A DNA stretch of 64,000 nucleotides, taken from contig NZ_JAERRG010000005.1 of the NCBI RefSeq assembly GCF_016741935.1, forward strand, positions 388,517 through 452,516, written 5' to 3'. Origin of the DNA: Streptomyces endocoffeicus. GTDB taxonomy: Bacteria; Actinomycetota; Actinomycetes; Streptomycetales; Streptomycetaceae. The notes under the pieces were generated by a model, which saw only the letters and a list, made by a program, of their open reading frames with translations, ran no database searches and was not told the origin of the DNA. A program made the translations under genes and the position numbers. Shown here one piece after another: positions 43,496 to 50,891 of this stretch (within the stretch, counting starts at the first letter, position 1; every line of letters starts with the position of its first letter).

Positions 43496-45004
43496 TCAGC
43501 GGGCGCGTTTGGGGCCGGCGGTGCCGCTCGGCGGGCTTATGGGCAGCGAGCCCGCCGGGGCGGCGGGCGGCTTGCCCTGAGCCGTCCGGTGCGGGGGCGT
43601 GGCGTCGTGTGTGGGGGCGGGCGCCGTCTCGGTGAGGTCGGGGCAGTGTCGGGCCCAGCTGTCGAGGAACCGGTTACGGGCGTACCCCTTGGCCTGCCTG
43701 CCCTTGTCGAACCGGTAGTTGGCCGGGCGGATGTCGAAGTCCCGGAGCATTCTGCCCAGGTGGTAGGCGTTGAGCCCGTTGGTGCCGTGCTCTGCCCAGG
43801 GGGCGTCGGGGTCCTGGAGCAGGGCGGTGACCAGATCCAGGGAGGACAGGGCCTCGGGGTTGCCGTATGCCTCGAAGACGCGGTGGATGTCGCGCAGCAA
43901 CCTTGTCTTCAGGTTGGTCTGCTCGTCCTGGACGGCCTCGAACCGGGTCATCGCGACACAGGCCGCACGGGCGCTGGCTGGCCAGTGGCCGCCGGCCAGG
44001 TCGGCGATGATGACCAGCGGCTCCCAGGTGTCCGCCGCCCGGTCCTCCACCGGCATCGTCGGCGCCATGCGGCCGGCCGTGCCGCGCAGCGGGCCCAGCC
44101 AGGCGGCCAGCTTGTCCCGCAGTGCGTTCAGCTCCGGTGTGGCGTAGCGCGAGCGGAACGGGGTCACCTTCTCGCCCGGCTTGCGCTTTTGCATGCGGAG
44201 CACGACCGCCCGGTCCGTGATCGTGTCGGGCAGGTCGCCGATCGAGGCCAGTGCGGCCATCGCGAAGGTCGGATACGGGGTCGGCTTGTGCTCCGGACCG
44301 GAGATGCGCCAGGCGGGCCGGTTGCGCTGGTGTCCGGCGTTCAGCAGGCCGCGCAGTTCCTCGTTCTCGCCAGCCTTGCTGAAGATGGTGTCGGCCTCGT
44401 CCACCAGGATCGTGCGCGGGTTCTTGCCGATGACGCGGAAGAGCACCGCCGTGGACATGTTCACCGTCATGATCGGCTGGTGGACGGTCTCGTGGAGCAC
44501 GTCCAGTACCCGGGACTTGCCGCAGCCCTTCGTCGGGCCGACGACTGCCAGGCGCGGCGCGTGCTGCAACGCGGTCTGGATGTGCGTGGCCGCCACCCAC
44601 AGGGTGACCGCTGTCAGTGCCTCGTCACTGGGCAGTACGACGTACTTGCCGATGGCCGCCCGCAACTCATCCAGCAGTTCCGCACCCTCACCGGAACCTC
44701 GTTCCTCAGGGTCTGCCGGTCCCTGAGGAGGCTGGGAGCCGGTCCCGTGATCCGGTCCCCGTGCGTCGACGGGACCGGTCCCCTCCTGCTGGGCGGTTCC
44801 CGCCACGGGGTTGTCAGACGCTGGCGACTGGCGGGGACCGTGATCACGGTCCCCGTGGCGGTCCCCTGGTGCAACTGCAGCCTCTTGGGGACCGGTCCCC
44901 GATTTCCTGCCGCTGACCTGCGAGTTTGCACTGGATGCCGATACGGGGGCCGGGACGTGCGGGGAACGAGTACCGGGCACGTCGTGGGGACGGTCCCCAA
45001 GCAC
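43496..45004 (-). CDS. DUF3631 domain ATPase (element replication/maintenance type)
   Basis: 502 aa from ATG 45004. The conserved part starts near residue 105 (LLDELRAAIGKYVVLPSDEAL). Walker A is VGPTKGCGKSRVLDVL (about 155-170) and the next acidic motif is ILVDEADTIF; the DUF3631 region continues to about 420 (NAYHLGRMLRDFDI, KGRQAKGYARN). Family members occur on actinobacterial plasmids and integrated elements and are probably helicase-like replication proteins. The first about 100 residues are low complexity (GDRHGDRDHGP, GTGPVDARGPDHGTG), because the DNA there is made of GGGGACSGTCCCC palindromes. The true start may lie inside or below the array. Confidence 0.75.
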   Translation of the reverse strand: MLGDRPHDVPGTRSPHVPAPVSASSANSQVSGRKSGTGPQEAAVAPGDRHGDRDHGPRQSPASDNPVAGTAQQEGTGPVDARGPDHGTGSQPPQGPADPEERGSGEGAELLDELRAAIGKYVVLPSDEALTAVTLWVAATHIQTALQHAPRLAVVGPTKGCGKSRVLDVLHETVHQPIMTVNMSTAVLFRVIGKNPRTILVDEADTIFSKAGENEELRGLLNAGHQRNRPAWRISGPEHKPTPYPTFAMAALASIGDLPDTITDRAVVLRMQKRKPGEKVTPFRSRYATPELNALRDKLAAWLGPLRGTAGRMAPTMPVEDRAADTWEPLVIIADLAGGHWPASARAACVAMTRFEAVQDEQTNLKTRLLRDIHRVFEAYGNPEALSSLDLVTALLQDPDAPWAEHGTNGLNAYHLGRMLRDFDIRPANYRFDKGRQAKGYARNRFLDSWARHCPDLTETAPAPTHDATPPHRTAQGKPPAAPAGSLPISPPSGTAGPKRAR

Positions 45005-45158
45005 GTCGCGGGGACGGTCCCCAACACCGCATCGACAGACGGCCGGGGACGGTCCCCGTATGCTTCCGCCTCCGCCGGATGCTCGACGGTCCCCGACGCC
45101 GGGGACCGTGTGTCCGTCTGATCCCGGCGGCGCCAGGGGACGCCCTCGCCGGGGACCG
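44716..45158. repeat. array of GGGGACSGTCCCC palindromes (iteron-like)
   Basis: At least twelve copies or half-copies of GGGGACCGTCCCC / GGGGACGGTCCCC occur: half sites at 44716, 44739 and 44752; palindromes at 44771-44782, 44833-44854 (22-bp perfect), 44887-44900, 44986-44998, 45010-45022 and 45045-45057; and further half sites at 44859, 45085, 45101 and 45151. Density and sequence conservation exceed what coding needs. This resembles replication-origin iterons or a multi-site operator in front of the DUF3631 gene. Confidence 0.85.
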
Positions 45159-45233
45159 CCGGAGTGGGCCAGCCGGGCGGGGAGGTGTTCGTGGAGCTGG
45201 GGGACGTAGAGTCCTCCATAGGCGTTCCTCTCC

Positions 45234-45270
45234 GGTGAGGGGCAGGACGGGCAAGGTCCCGCCCCTCACC
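45234..45270 (-). terminator. strong hairpin after the Xis-like gene
   Basis: A 15-bp stem (45234-45248 with 45256-45270, one mismatch) and a 7-nt loop lie about 100 bp downstream of the Xis-like gene on the minus strand. There is no T-tract, as is common for Streptomyces terminators. It separates regulation from the palindrome array. Confidence 0.6.
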
Positions 45271-45367
45271 AGCTCATTCGTTCAGGGATGGGCAATCAGC
45301 TGGGAAGTCTTCGGCCCTCGGCGTTGGCGCGCCGGGGGCCGCTTCGTTGTCCGCGCCAGACGCGGGG

Positions 45368-45601
45368 TCAGGCCGTGAGGTCGTACGGCGTCTGGGCATC
45401 CAGCCACGCGTCCACCTCCCGCCAGCGGTAGCGCAGGTGACGGCCGACCTTGTGGACGCTGGGGCCGATGCCCCGGTACTTCCACTGGTAGAGGGTCTTC
45501 ACCGGTACCCCGAGGTACGCGGCCACGTCGGTGGGAGTGGCGAGCTGGTCACGCTCGGTGCCGGCAAGGCGCGGGGAGTGGTTCGGCAATGAGGTCTCCA
45601 T
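45368..45601 (-). CDS. MerR-like HTH excisionase-type protein
   Basis: 77 aa from ATG 45601 (a GTG at 45646 is also open). It carries LATPTDVAAYLGVPVKTLYQW, then 'GPSVHKVGRHLRYRWREVDAWLD', the helix-turn-helix_17 / Xis pattern. On tRNA-integrated elements such small proteins usually direct excision or regulate the integrase. It is divergent from the XRE-integrase pair. Confidence 0.8.
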   Translation of the reverse strand: METSLPNHSPRLAGTERDQLATPTDVAAYLGVPVKTLYQWKYRGIGPSVHKVGRHLRYRWREVDAWLDAQTPYDLTA

Positions 45602-46066
45602 ATCGGAATCAGGGTTTTTGATGGCAGGCGTGGGCGACACAGCCACACCACTTGGGAAGCGTCCAGAGTGAATTCTGAAACTCCCGGTTACTTCCCTCGG
45701 CGTCGCCGGGGAAGACCAAAACTGTAAGGGCGGATCGCCGGTTGCCGAAATCGCTCTTGTGGAAGCCGAAATTTTCTACGGCGAAGCAACCGGCCGAGGT
45801 GCCGGAATCCGGTACCTCGGCAGCTCAGAAGCGGTGTCAAGCAGTCAGAAGTGACGCGGCCAGCCCGCCGGACACCTCATCTGATAGGTGCTCAAATCGC
45901 CCAATTCTCTGACGCGGAGGGAAGGTAGCACAACCTCCTCGCTGAAACGGCTCGTGATGTACCGGAATTCGACGAGACGAACACCACTTCGCCCCCGAAC
46001 GACTTTTGGAGAGTTTAAGAACTAACTCTTGCCATAACGGTCGGCTGCAAGTTACAGCTATCTGTC
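45602..46066. promoter_or_regulatory. divergent control region between xis-like and xre-int genes
   Basis: This 465-bp region is visibly less GC-rich than its surroundings. An inverted repeat AGAGTT...AACTCT lies at 46010-46015 and 46024-46029, a likely operator for the XRE repressor. TTGCCA followed about 17 bp later by TTACAG/TACAGC lies just before the xre ATG and could be its promoter. Other shorter palindromes (GCCGG/CCGGC near 45790-45830) are present. Confidence 0.55.
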
Positions 46067-46348
46067 ATGTCCAACCGACCTGTCGAAATAGGCCCCGCCG
46101 GCCTTCACACCGCCCGCGCCATCGAGCACCTACGCCTCGTGCGCGGGCTGACCCAGCACCAGCTTGGCGCCCGCTGCACCGCACTGGGCCGCCCGATGGC
46201 CAACACCGCCCTCAGCCGCACCGAACGCGCCCGCCGCCGCTGCGACATCGACGACCTCGTCGCCATCGCCACCGCGCTCGGCGTTCCTCCCGCGACCCTG
46301 CTCCTGCCACTCCCGTCAGGGCCCAGTGATGACCGGAGGGGGTGCTAG
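46067..46348 (+). CDS. XRE-family transcriptional regulator (element repressor-like)
   Basis: The 93-aa protein has a single helix-turn-helix: ARAIEHLRLVRGLTQHQLGARC, then ANTALSRTERARRRCDIDDL and ATALGVPPATLLL. It is a typical lambda-repressor-like fold without an effector domain. Its TAG directly abuts the TTG of the integrase gene (0-bp gap), so it probably controls and is co-expressed with the integrase. The AGAGTT/AACTCT repeat upstream is a candidate binding site. Confidence 0.85.
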   Translation: MSNRPVEIGPAGLHTARAIEHLRLVRGLTQHQLGARCTALGRPMANTALSRTERARRRCDIDDLVAIATALGVPPATLLLPLPSGPSDDRRGC

Positions 46349-47587
46349 TTGGCGCGGGTCTGGATTGAGGACCGCATAGGGCACGCGGCTTACGTTCGCG
46401 CTGCGGCGGAAGCCAAGCGGGCGGGCCGTACGCCACCGGGGCGCTACCGCGTGCGCTGGTACGACCCTGACGGCAAGCCGAAGATGAAGACCTTCACCCG
46501 CAAGGTCGATGCCGAGGCGGAGCGGACGAAGATGGAGTCCCGCCTTAGCAACGGCTCCTACCGTGATCCAGCCGCCGCGCGGGCGAAGTTCGCAGAGATA
46601 GCGGAGTCCTGGCTGGCTGCGCAGCTCCATCTCAAGCGTTCAACCCGAGGCCGCTATCGCGGTGTTCTCGACGTCCACGTGATCCCCAAGTGGGGCACCA
46701 CGCCATTGGACCGCATCCATTTCGAGGACATCGCCGAGTGGCTCGCGGACCTGCTGTCCGGCGAGGCGACCGGCGGCAGGAAGCTGAGCCCTCGGTCGGT
46801 CCGCAAGGCGTACGTCGTTCTCAGCCGTGTTCTCGGCTACGCGGTCAAGGCCCGTCGTCTGGCGGTCAACCCGGCTGTCGGCGTGCCCTTGCCGAAGGTG
46901 ATGCCCGCTGACCACGTGTACCTCGACGACATGCAGGTCGACGGGCTGGCCAACGCGGCAGGCGCCTACCGGGTGTTCATCCTGCTGCTGGCCTACACGG
47001 GTCTGCGCTGGGGTGAGGCGTCCGCGCTGAAGGTGGGACGTGTCGACCTGGATGCCTGCCGGGCGCACATCGTCGAGGCGTACGTCGAGGACAACGGCAA
47101 GCTCTACCTCGACACCCCCAAGAACCACGAGCGTCGCTCCGTACCGATCCCGCGGTTCCTGGCCGAGGAGCTGAAGCCTCACGTCCACGGGCGGGGAGAT
47201 GAGGAACTGCTCTTCACCGCCCCGCAGCGCGGGCCTCTGCGGGCCCGCAACTTCCGTCAGCGGTTCTTCGCGCCGGCGGTCGTGAAGGCCGGACTGGGGC
47301 ACCTCAAGGTCACCCCGCACAAGCTGAGGCACACGGCAGCCTCGCTCGCCATCGCCAGCGGCGCGGACGTCAACGTCGTACAGACGATGCTGGGCCACAA
47401 GTCCGCGACGCTGACCCTGGACACCTACGGGCACCTCTTTCCCGACCGCCTGGACGAGGTCTCGAAGAAGATGCACAAGCGCCGCTCCAAGCAACTGGCC
47501 AAGGCGAAGGCCAAGCTGGAGAAGGCGGAGCGGAAGGCCCGTGAGGCCGCTGAGACCGTGGCCGCCCTGGAGGAAGACGCCGCGTGA
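46349..47587 (+). CDS. int: Tyrosine site-specific integrase of the element
   Basis: 412 aa from TTG 46349 behind GGAGGGGG. It has an N-terminal AP2-like arm-binding part (GRYRVRWYDPDGKPKMKTF), a SAM-like core-binding domain (about 75-170) and a catalytic domain: R220 (YTGLRWGEA), HKLRHTAAS (R327), LGHKS (H350) and the nucleophile Y360 (LDTYGHLFP). The C-terminal tail is Lys/Glu/Ala coiled (KAKAKLEKAERKAREAAETV). It lies next to tRNA-Arg attR, the standard place for the enzyme that recombines att sites. A hairpin terminator follows. Confidence 0.95.
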   Translation: MARVWIEDRIGHAAYVRAAAEAKRAGRTPPGRYRVRWYDPDGKPKMKTFTRKVDAEAERTKMESRLSNGSYRDPAAARAKFAEIAESWLAAQLHLKRSTRGRYRGVLDVHVIPKWGTTPLDRIHFEDIAEWLADLLSGEATGGRKLSPRSVRKAYVVLSRVLGYAVKARRLAVNPAVGVPLPKVMPADHVYLDDMQVDGLANAAGAYRVFILLLAYTGLRWGEASALKVGRVDLDACRAHIVEAYVEDNGKLYLDTPKNHERRSVPIPRFLAEELKPHVHGRGDEELLFTAPQRGPLRARNFRQRFFAPAVVKAGLGHLKVTPHKLRHTAASLAIASGADVNVVQTMLGHKSATLTLDTYGHLFPDRLDEVSKKMHKRRSKQLAKAKAKLEKAERKAREAAETVAALEEDAA

Positions 47588-47623
47588 TGTGTGCCTAACC
47601 CGTGCCGGGGCGCCGTAACCGAA

Positions 47624-47661
47624 GGGGGCGCCCCACCGCGCTGATGCGGTGGGGTGCCCCC
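47624..47661 (+). terminator. hairpin terminator after int
   Basis: A 16-bp stem, GGGGGCGCCCCACCGC (47624-47639) with its near-perfect complement at 47646-47661 (one G-T pair) and a 6-nt loop, lies 36 bp after the integrase stop. No T-run follows, as usual in Streptomyces. Confidence 0.85.
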
Positions 47662-47677
47662 TTGCGTCTTCCTCGGA

Positions 47678-48025
47678 TCAGGTCAGTCGCGGTCGACGGC
47701 TTTCCTCCCAGAACCGGTCCATCGCAGCAGCGGCCGCATCCCCAGCCAACCGCTCGATCCTCTCGGGCACCTCGCGCTCGTCGAGGACGAAGAGCCTCCC
47801 GTCGACGAGGTGCGTGGTCGTCTTCCAGTCGAGACGCCGTCCCGCCTCCCTGGCGGCACGCCGGACGTCTTTGAGCTCGCCCATCTCTGCAAGATCGTCC
47901 GCGCCGAGGATCAGCTGTCCGTAGTAGCCCTCATACTCGGGCTTCAGAGCGCCTCGCATCAGCGACTCAAGCCGCTCAACCAGCTTCTCGTACCGGCGCC
48001 GGGCCAGCTCGTCCTTCGCGGGCAT
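47678..48025 (-). CDS. hypothetical protein between int and tRNA
   Basis: 115 aa, charged and helical (DELARRRYEKLVERLESLMR; LKDVRRAAREAGRRL; RERYVPERIERLAG-like end), with no recognised domain. It lies inside the element, antisense in orientation to int, between int and attR. Codon use looks coding (GC-rich third positions). A regulator of recombination is possible from position only. Confidence 0.65.
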   Translation of the reverse strand: MPAKDELARRRYEKLVERLESLMRGALKPEYEGYYGQLILGADDLAEMGELKDVRRAAREAGRRLDWKTTTHLVDGRLFVLDEREVPERIERLAGDAAAAAMDRFWEESRRPRLT

Positions 48026-48137
48026 ATCGCACAGCTCCCCACCTCTGCCCGCAGCCGCATGTGTGCCATATGTGTGCTGCGAGGAAGAAGGCCCTCCCGT
48101 CCGACGGGCGGAAGGGCCTCTGACCAGGTGTTTCTCT

Positions 48138-48180
48138 GTGCCCCCGGCAGGATTCGAACCTGCGACACCCGCTTTAGGAG
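48138..48180. repeat. attR: 43-bp copy within the intact tRNA-Arg(CCT)
   Basis: Identical to 15688-15730. It overlaps the intact tRNA from the anticodon loop to the 3' end, so integration left one whole tRNA here. Confidence 0.95.
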
Positions 48181-48211
48181 AGCGGTGCTCTATCCCCTGA
48201 GCTACGGAGGC
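48139..48211 (-). tRNA. tRNA-Arg (anticodon CCT)
   Basis: 73 nt, minus strand. The acceptor stem GCCTCCG pairs with CGGGGGC (one G-T), the D-loop is normal, the anticodon loop CTCCTAA on a CCGCT/AGCGG stem gives anticodon CCT, and the T-loop is GGTTCGAATCC. No CCA is encoded. Its 3' 43 bases are the attachment site of the mobile element. It reads arginine AGG codons, rare in Streptomyces. Confidence 0.95.
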
Positions 48212-48375
48212 CCGGCGTCAGGGCGGCATGGTGGTGCCGCCGCGGCGCGCCGTCACAGTGTAGCGGGTCGGGTGGGTGGGCGTTCGGGTGCTCCGGGGTG
48301 GCGGGGGCTTGGGCCGGGGGCCGGTTTGAGGAGGTCCGGGGGGGCGAGGTGGTTCGCTCGGGGGTGTCGGGTGGC

Positions 48376-50163
48376 TCAGACTCCTGCGCCCAATCCCGCG
48401 ATCGGGTTCTTCAGTGTGCCAATCAGCTGGAGGGCGCCCGCCGGGTCCTGGAGGTCCACCATTTCGCGGTTGTTGCGGAGCTGGAGGCGGTTGAGGCAGG
48501 AGAGGGCGAAGTCCTCGGCGAACATGTCGTACTGGGTGAATTTGTCCGCGAGGTGGGGGGCCGAGTGCTGGTAGGACAGGACGCAGTCGGCGACCGTCTG
48601 CCAGAAGGTGTCTTCCTCCAGGAGGCCCTCGCTGACGAGGATGCCGTTGAGGAAGCGGAGGAAGCAGTCGAAGACGTCGGTGAAGATCGAGAGGAGTTTC
48701 TTGTCCTCGGGGACGTCTACGCGGATGCGTTCCACGGTCGGGGGGAGGACCGCGGTGGGGTCCATGACGGCGATCTCCTCGGCGATGTCCTTGAAGATCA
48801 CGCGCTGGACGGTGCCGTCCTCGATCACCAGGATGACGTTCTCGCCGTGCGGCATGAAGACCAGGTCGTAGGCGTAGAAGCTGTGCAGCACCGGGGTGAG
48901 GTAGGCGTCCAGGTAGCGGCGTATCCACGCGGCGGGGGTGAGGCCGGATTCCTCGATGAGGGCGCTGACGAGGGAGGTGCCGTCGGGGTCGGTGTGGAGG
49001 AGGGACGCCATCGTGGCCAGGCGCTGGCCGGGTTCCAGGGACGGGACGGGGCTCTCGCGCCACAGGGCCGCCAGCATCTTGCGGTACGGCGAGCCCTTCG
49101 CCGTGGCCGTCTCGTACTGGCGGTGGTGGTAGCCGATCGCCGCTCGTTCTCGGATGATGGAGAAGCGCGCGGCACGGAAGGTCTCGTCCGAGGCGATCAG
49201 AGACGCCAGCCAGTCGTTGATGGCCGGTGTCGCCTCCATGTACGTCGCCGACAGTCCCCGCATGAAGCCCATGTTCAGCACCGACAGCGCGGTCTTCACA
49301 TAGTGCTTGGACGGGTCGCTGGTGTTGAAGAACGTCCGGATCGACTGCTGGGCCAGGTACTCGTCGTCGCCGGGGCCCAGGCACACCAGGTGCTGCCGGG
49401 CGACCTCGGCGGCGAAGCTGACCGACAGCTTGTTCCACCACTGCCAGGGGTGCACCGGTAGCAGGTGGTAGTCGGCCGGGTCCAGGCCGAGGCTGGTGAG
49501 GGTCCGCGCGAAGCGGGCCCGGGTCTCCTCGCTCAGTTCGGAGTGGACCAGAGCGTCGTAGTCCAGGTCCGTGGAGGACGTGAAGGTGGAGCGGTCGCGG
49601 CGGGCGGCGAGCCAGATCAGGTGGACGGGGCTCGCGGTCTCGGGGGCGTACGAGAGGTATTCGTGGATGCCGAAGCCGAGGCGGCCGTTGTTGGCGACGA
49701 AGCAGGGGTGGCCCTCGGTCATCCCCGTCTCGATCTCCTGGAAGCCGGATTTGGCCAGCTGGGCGGCGGCCTCCGGCTCGCCGGCCAGTTTGAAGGCCGT
49801 CCCGGAGAGGGTGGAGCTGATCTCCTCGAGGTAGACGGGGAGGACGTCCTCGCTCAGGCCGAGCCGCCCGCGCAGCTCGATGAAGAAGTCCAGTGCGTCC
49901 AGGGGGAGTTCGGCGCCGGTCCGGTCGTGGCGGGTGATGCTGTCCGCCTCGACCAGCCAGTGGTCCAGGGAGAGGACCTGGGCGGCGAAGCGGTAGGTCA
50001 CCGCCTCGTCGTCGCTGGTCACGGCGTAGCGGCCGTCGGGGGCGAGCTCGGGGGCGAGCAGGCGCTCGTGGGTGAACTCGGCGAGGGCCTTGCGGATGAG
50101 GAGGCGGCCTGCCCGGTCCCACAGGTCGGGGGTGAGGTGGGCGACGGCGTCGCGGGGGCTCAT
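48376..50163 (-). CDS. desD: DesD: NIS siderophore synthetase (IucA/IucC family)
   Basis: The 595-aa protein has the NIS synthetase fold: 'EGHPCFVANNGRLGFGIHEYLSYAPE' with the ATP-binding N and R, 'LLPVHPWQWWNKL', 'RTFFNTSDPSKHYVKTALSVLNMGFMRGL', and the later SFYAYDLVFMPHGENVILV. DesD joins acyl-hydroxycadaverine units with ATP to make desferrioxamines. The ATG overlaps the DesC gene stop (ATGA). It is the last gene of the des operon and the nearest to the tRNA. The open frame upstream of 50163 is read-through of the desC frame region. Reaction known for the family; assignment from motifs and gene order. Confidence 0.95.
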   Translation of the reverse strand: MSPRDAVAHLTPDLWDRAGRLLIRKALAEFTHERLLAPELAPDGRYAVTSDDEAVTYRFAAQVLSLDHWLVEADSITRHDRTGAELPLDALDFFIELRGRLGLSEDVLPVYLEEISSTLSGTAFKLAGEPEAAAQLAKSGFQEIETGMTEGHPCFVANNGRLGFGIHEYLSYAPETASPVHLIWLAARRDRSTFTSSTDLDYDALVHSELSEETRARFARTLTSLGLDPADYHLLPVHPWQWWNKLSVSFAAEVARQHLVCLGPGDDEYLAQQSIRTFFNTSDPSKHYVKTALSVLNMGFMRGLSATYMEATPAINDWLASLIASDETFRAARFSIIRERAAIGYHHRQYETATAKGSPYRKMLAALWRESPVPSLEPGQRLATMASLLHTDPDGTSLVSALIEESGLTPAAWIRRYLDAYLTPVLHSFYAYDLVFMPHGENVILVIEDGTVQRVIFKDIAEEIAVMDPTAVLPPTVERIRVDVPEDKKLLSIFTDVFDCFLRFLNGILVSEGLLEEDTFWQTVADCVLSYQHSAPHLADKFTQYDMFAEDFALSCLNRLQLRNNREMVDLQDPAGALQLIGTLKNPIAGLGAGV

Positions 50164-50891
50164 CGGGTCACTCCTTGGGCGTCGCGGGCCGTCCGGGCGG
50201 TCCGGTCGGTCCGGTCGGTCTCTTTTTCGGTCCGGGCGGTCCGGGCGGTTTCTTCTTCGGGCCGGGCGGGCTCTTCGGCGCGGGCGGTGCGGGCGGTCTG
50301 TTCGGTCCGGGCGGCATCGGCCGCGAGTGCGGTGCGCGCCGCCTCGAACCGCTCGCGGGTGCAGATGCTGAGGTAGGCGTCCTTCTCGGGTTTGGCGATC
50401 TGTTCGACGATCTCGAAGCCGACGGCCGCGTTGAGCGCGTGCACCGCGTCGTTGCGCACATCGGGCTCGACGACCACGCGCCGGACGGCCGGATCGGAGA
50501 AGCAGAACTCCATGACGACGGTGATTACGGCGAGGGTGAAACCGTGCACCGGGGTGTCGGTCGGCGCGCACAGGAAGTGCATGCCGACGTCGCCGGGCCG
50601 GGAGGGGTAGAGACCGGCGAGTTCCACGCGCGACGGGTCGTAGCGCTCGGCCAGGAACGCCGGGCGCCCCTCGTGCAGGCCGATGAACGCCTCGTGGTGC
50701 GGATGCTCGTGGATCCTGCGGTACTCGGCGGCGACCTCCGCCTCATCCGCCTCCCGCATCATCCAGTAGGACGCCTTGGGGTGGGTCACCCAGCCGTGCA
50801 GCAGCGCGGCGTCGGCCGCCGGGTCCAGGTCGAGCAGGGCGAAGGTGCCCAGGCGCGCGTCCTTGTGCTCGAAGATCGGTGGAGGCGTCAT
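50160..50891 (-). CDS. desC: DesC: GNAT acyltransferase for N-hydroxycadaverine
   Basis: The 243-aa protein resembles IucB/DesC: 'HPKASYWMMREADEAEVAAEYRRI', then DVGMHFLCAPTDTPVHGFTL and the acetyl-CoA fold strand VVVEPDVRNDAVHALNAAVGFEI. It acylates N-hydroxycadaverine with acetyl- or succinyl-CoA. The catalytic core ends near residue 195. The last about 45 residues are Thr/Ala/Arg/Glu low complexity (TARTARAEEPARPEEETARTARTEK...), encoded by tandem CCG/GGC-rich repeats at about 50180-50320, and are probably disordered. Overlaps both desB and desD by 4 bp. Confidence 0.9.
   Translation of the reverse strand: MTPPPIFEHKDARLGTFALLDLDPAADAALLHGWVTHPKASYWMMREADEAEVAAEYRRIHEHPHHEAFIGLHEGRPAFLAERYDPSRVELAGLYPSRPGDVGMHFLCAPTDTPVHGFTLAVITVVMEFCFSDPAVRRVVVEPDVRNDAVHALNAAVGFEIVEQIAKPEKDAYLSICTRERFEAARTALAADAARTEQTARTARAEEPARPEEETARTARTEKETDRTDRTARTARDAQGVTR

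Larger units (their letters stand above)
15688..48180. mobile_element. about 32.5-kb integrative mobilizable element in tRNA-Arg(CCT)
   Basis: The boundaries are perfect 43-bp direct repeats (attL, attR) within the tRNA-Arg(CCT) 3' half. A tyrosine integrase (46349-47587) lies next to the intact tRNA, with XRE and Xis-like regulators. A relaxase, a MobC-like protein and a DUF3631 ATPase form the transfer/replication end. The cargo is a defence-like island (16.1-32.3 kb) and a nucleotide/glycosyl-type metabolic operon (32.7-41.0 kb). No FtsK/SpoIIIE-type Tra and no type IV secretion genes are seen, so transfer probably relies on a helper. Boundaries and integrase are seen directly; the mobilizable class is inference. 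Confidence 0.9.

Noticed and set aside
44614..45219. 201-aa minus-strand ORF with a good Shine-Dalgarno at 45219
   Set aside because: It overlaps the DUF3631 frame and the palindrome array and has no domain; possibly an old start of the DUF3631 gene before a frame change, but not supported as a gene.
15731..48137. self-conjugative AICE with FtsK-type Tra and RepSA
   Set aside because: No FtsK/SpoIIIE-type ATPase or RepSA-like gene is visible in the element; a relaxase-MobC module is present instead.
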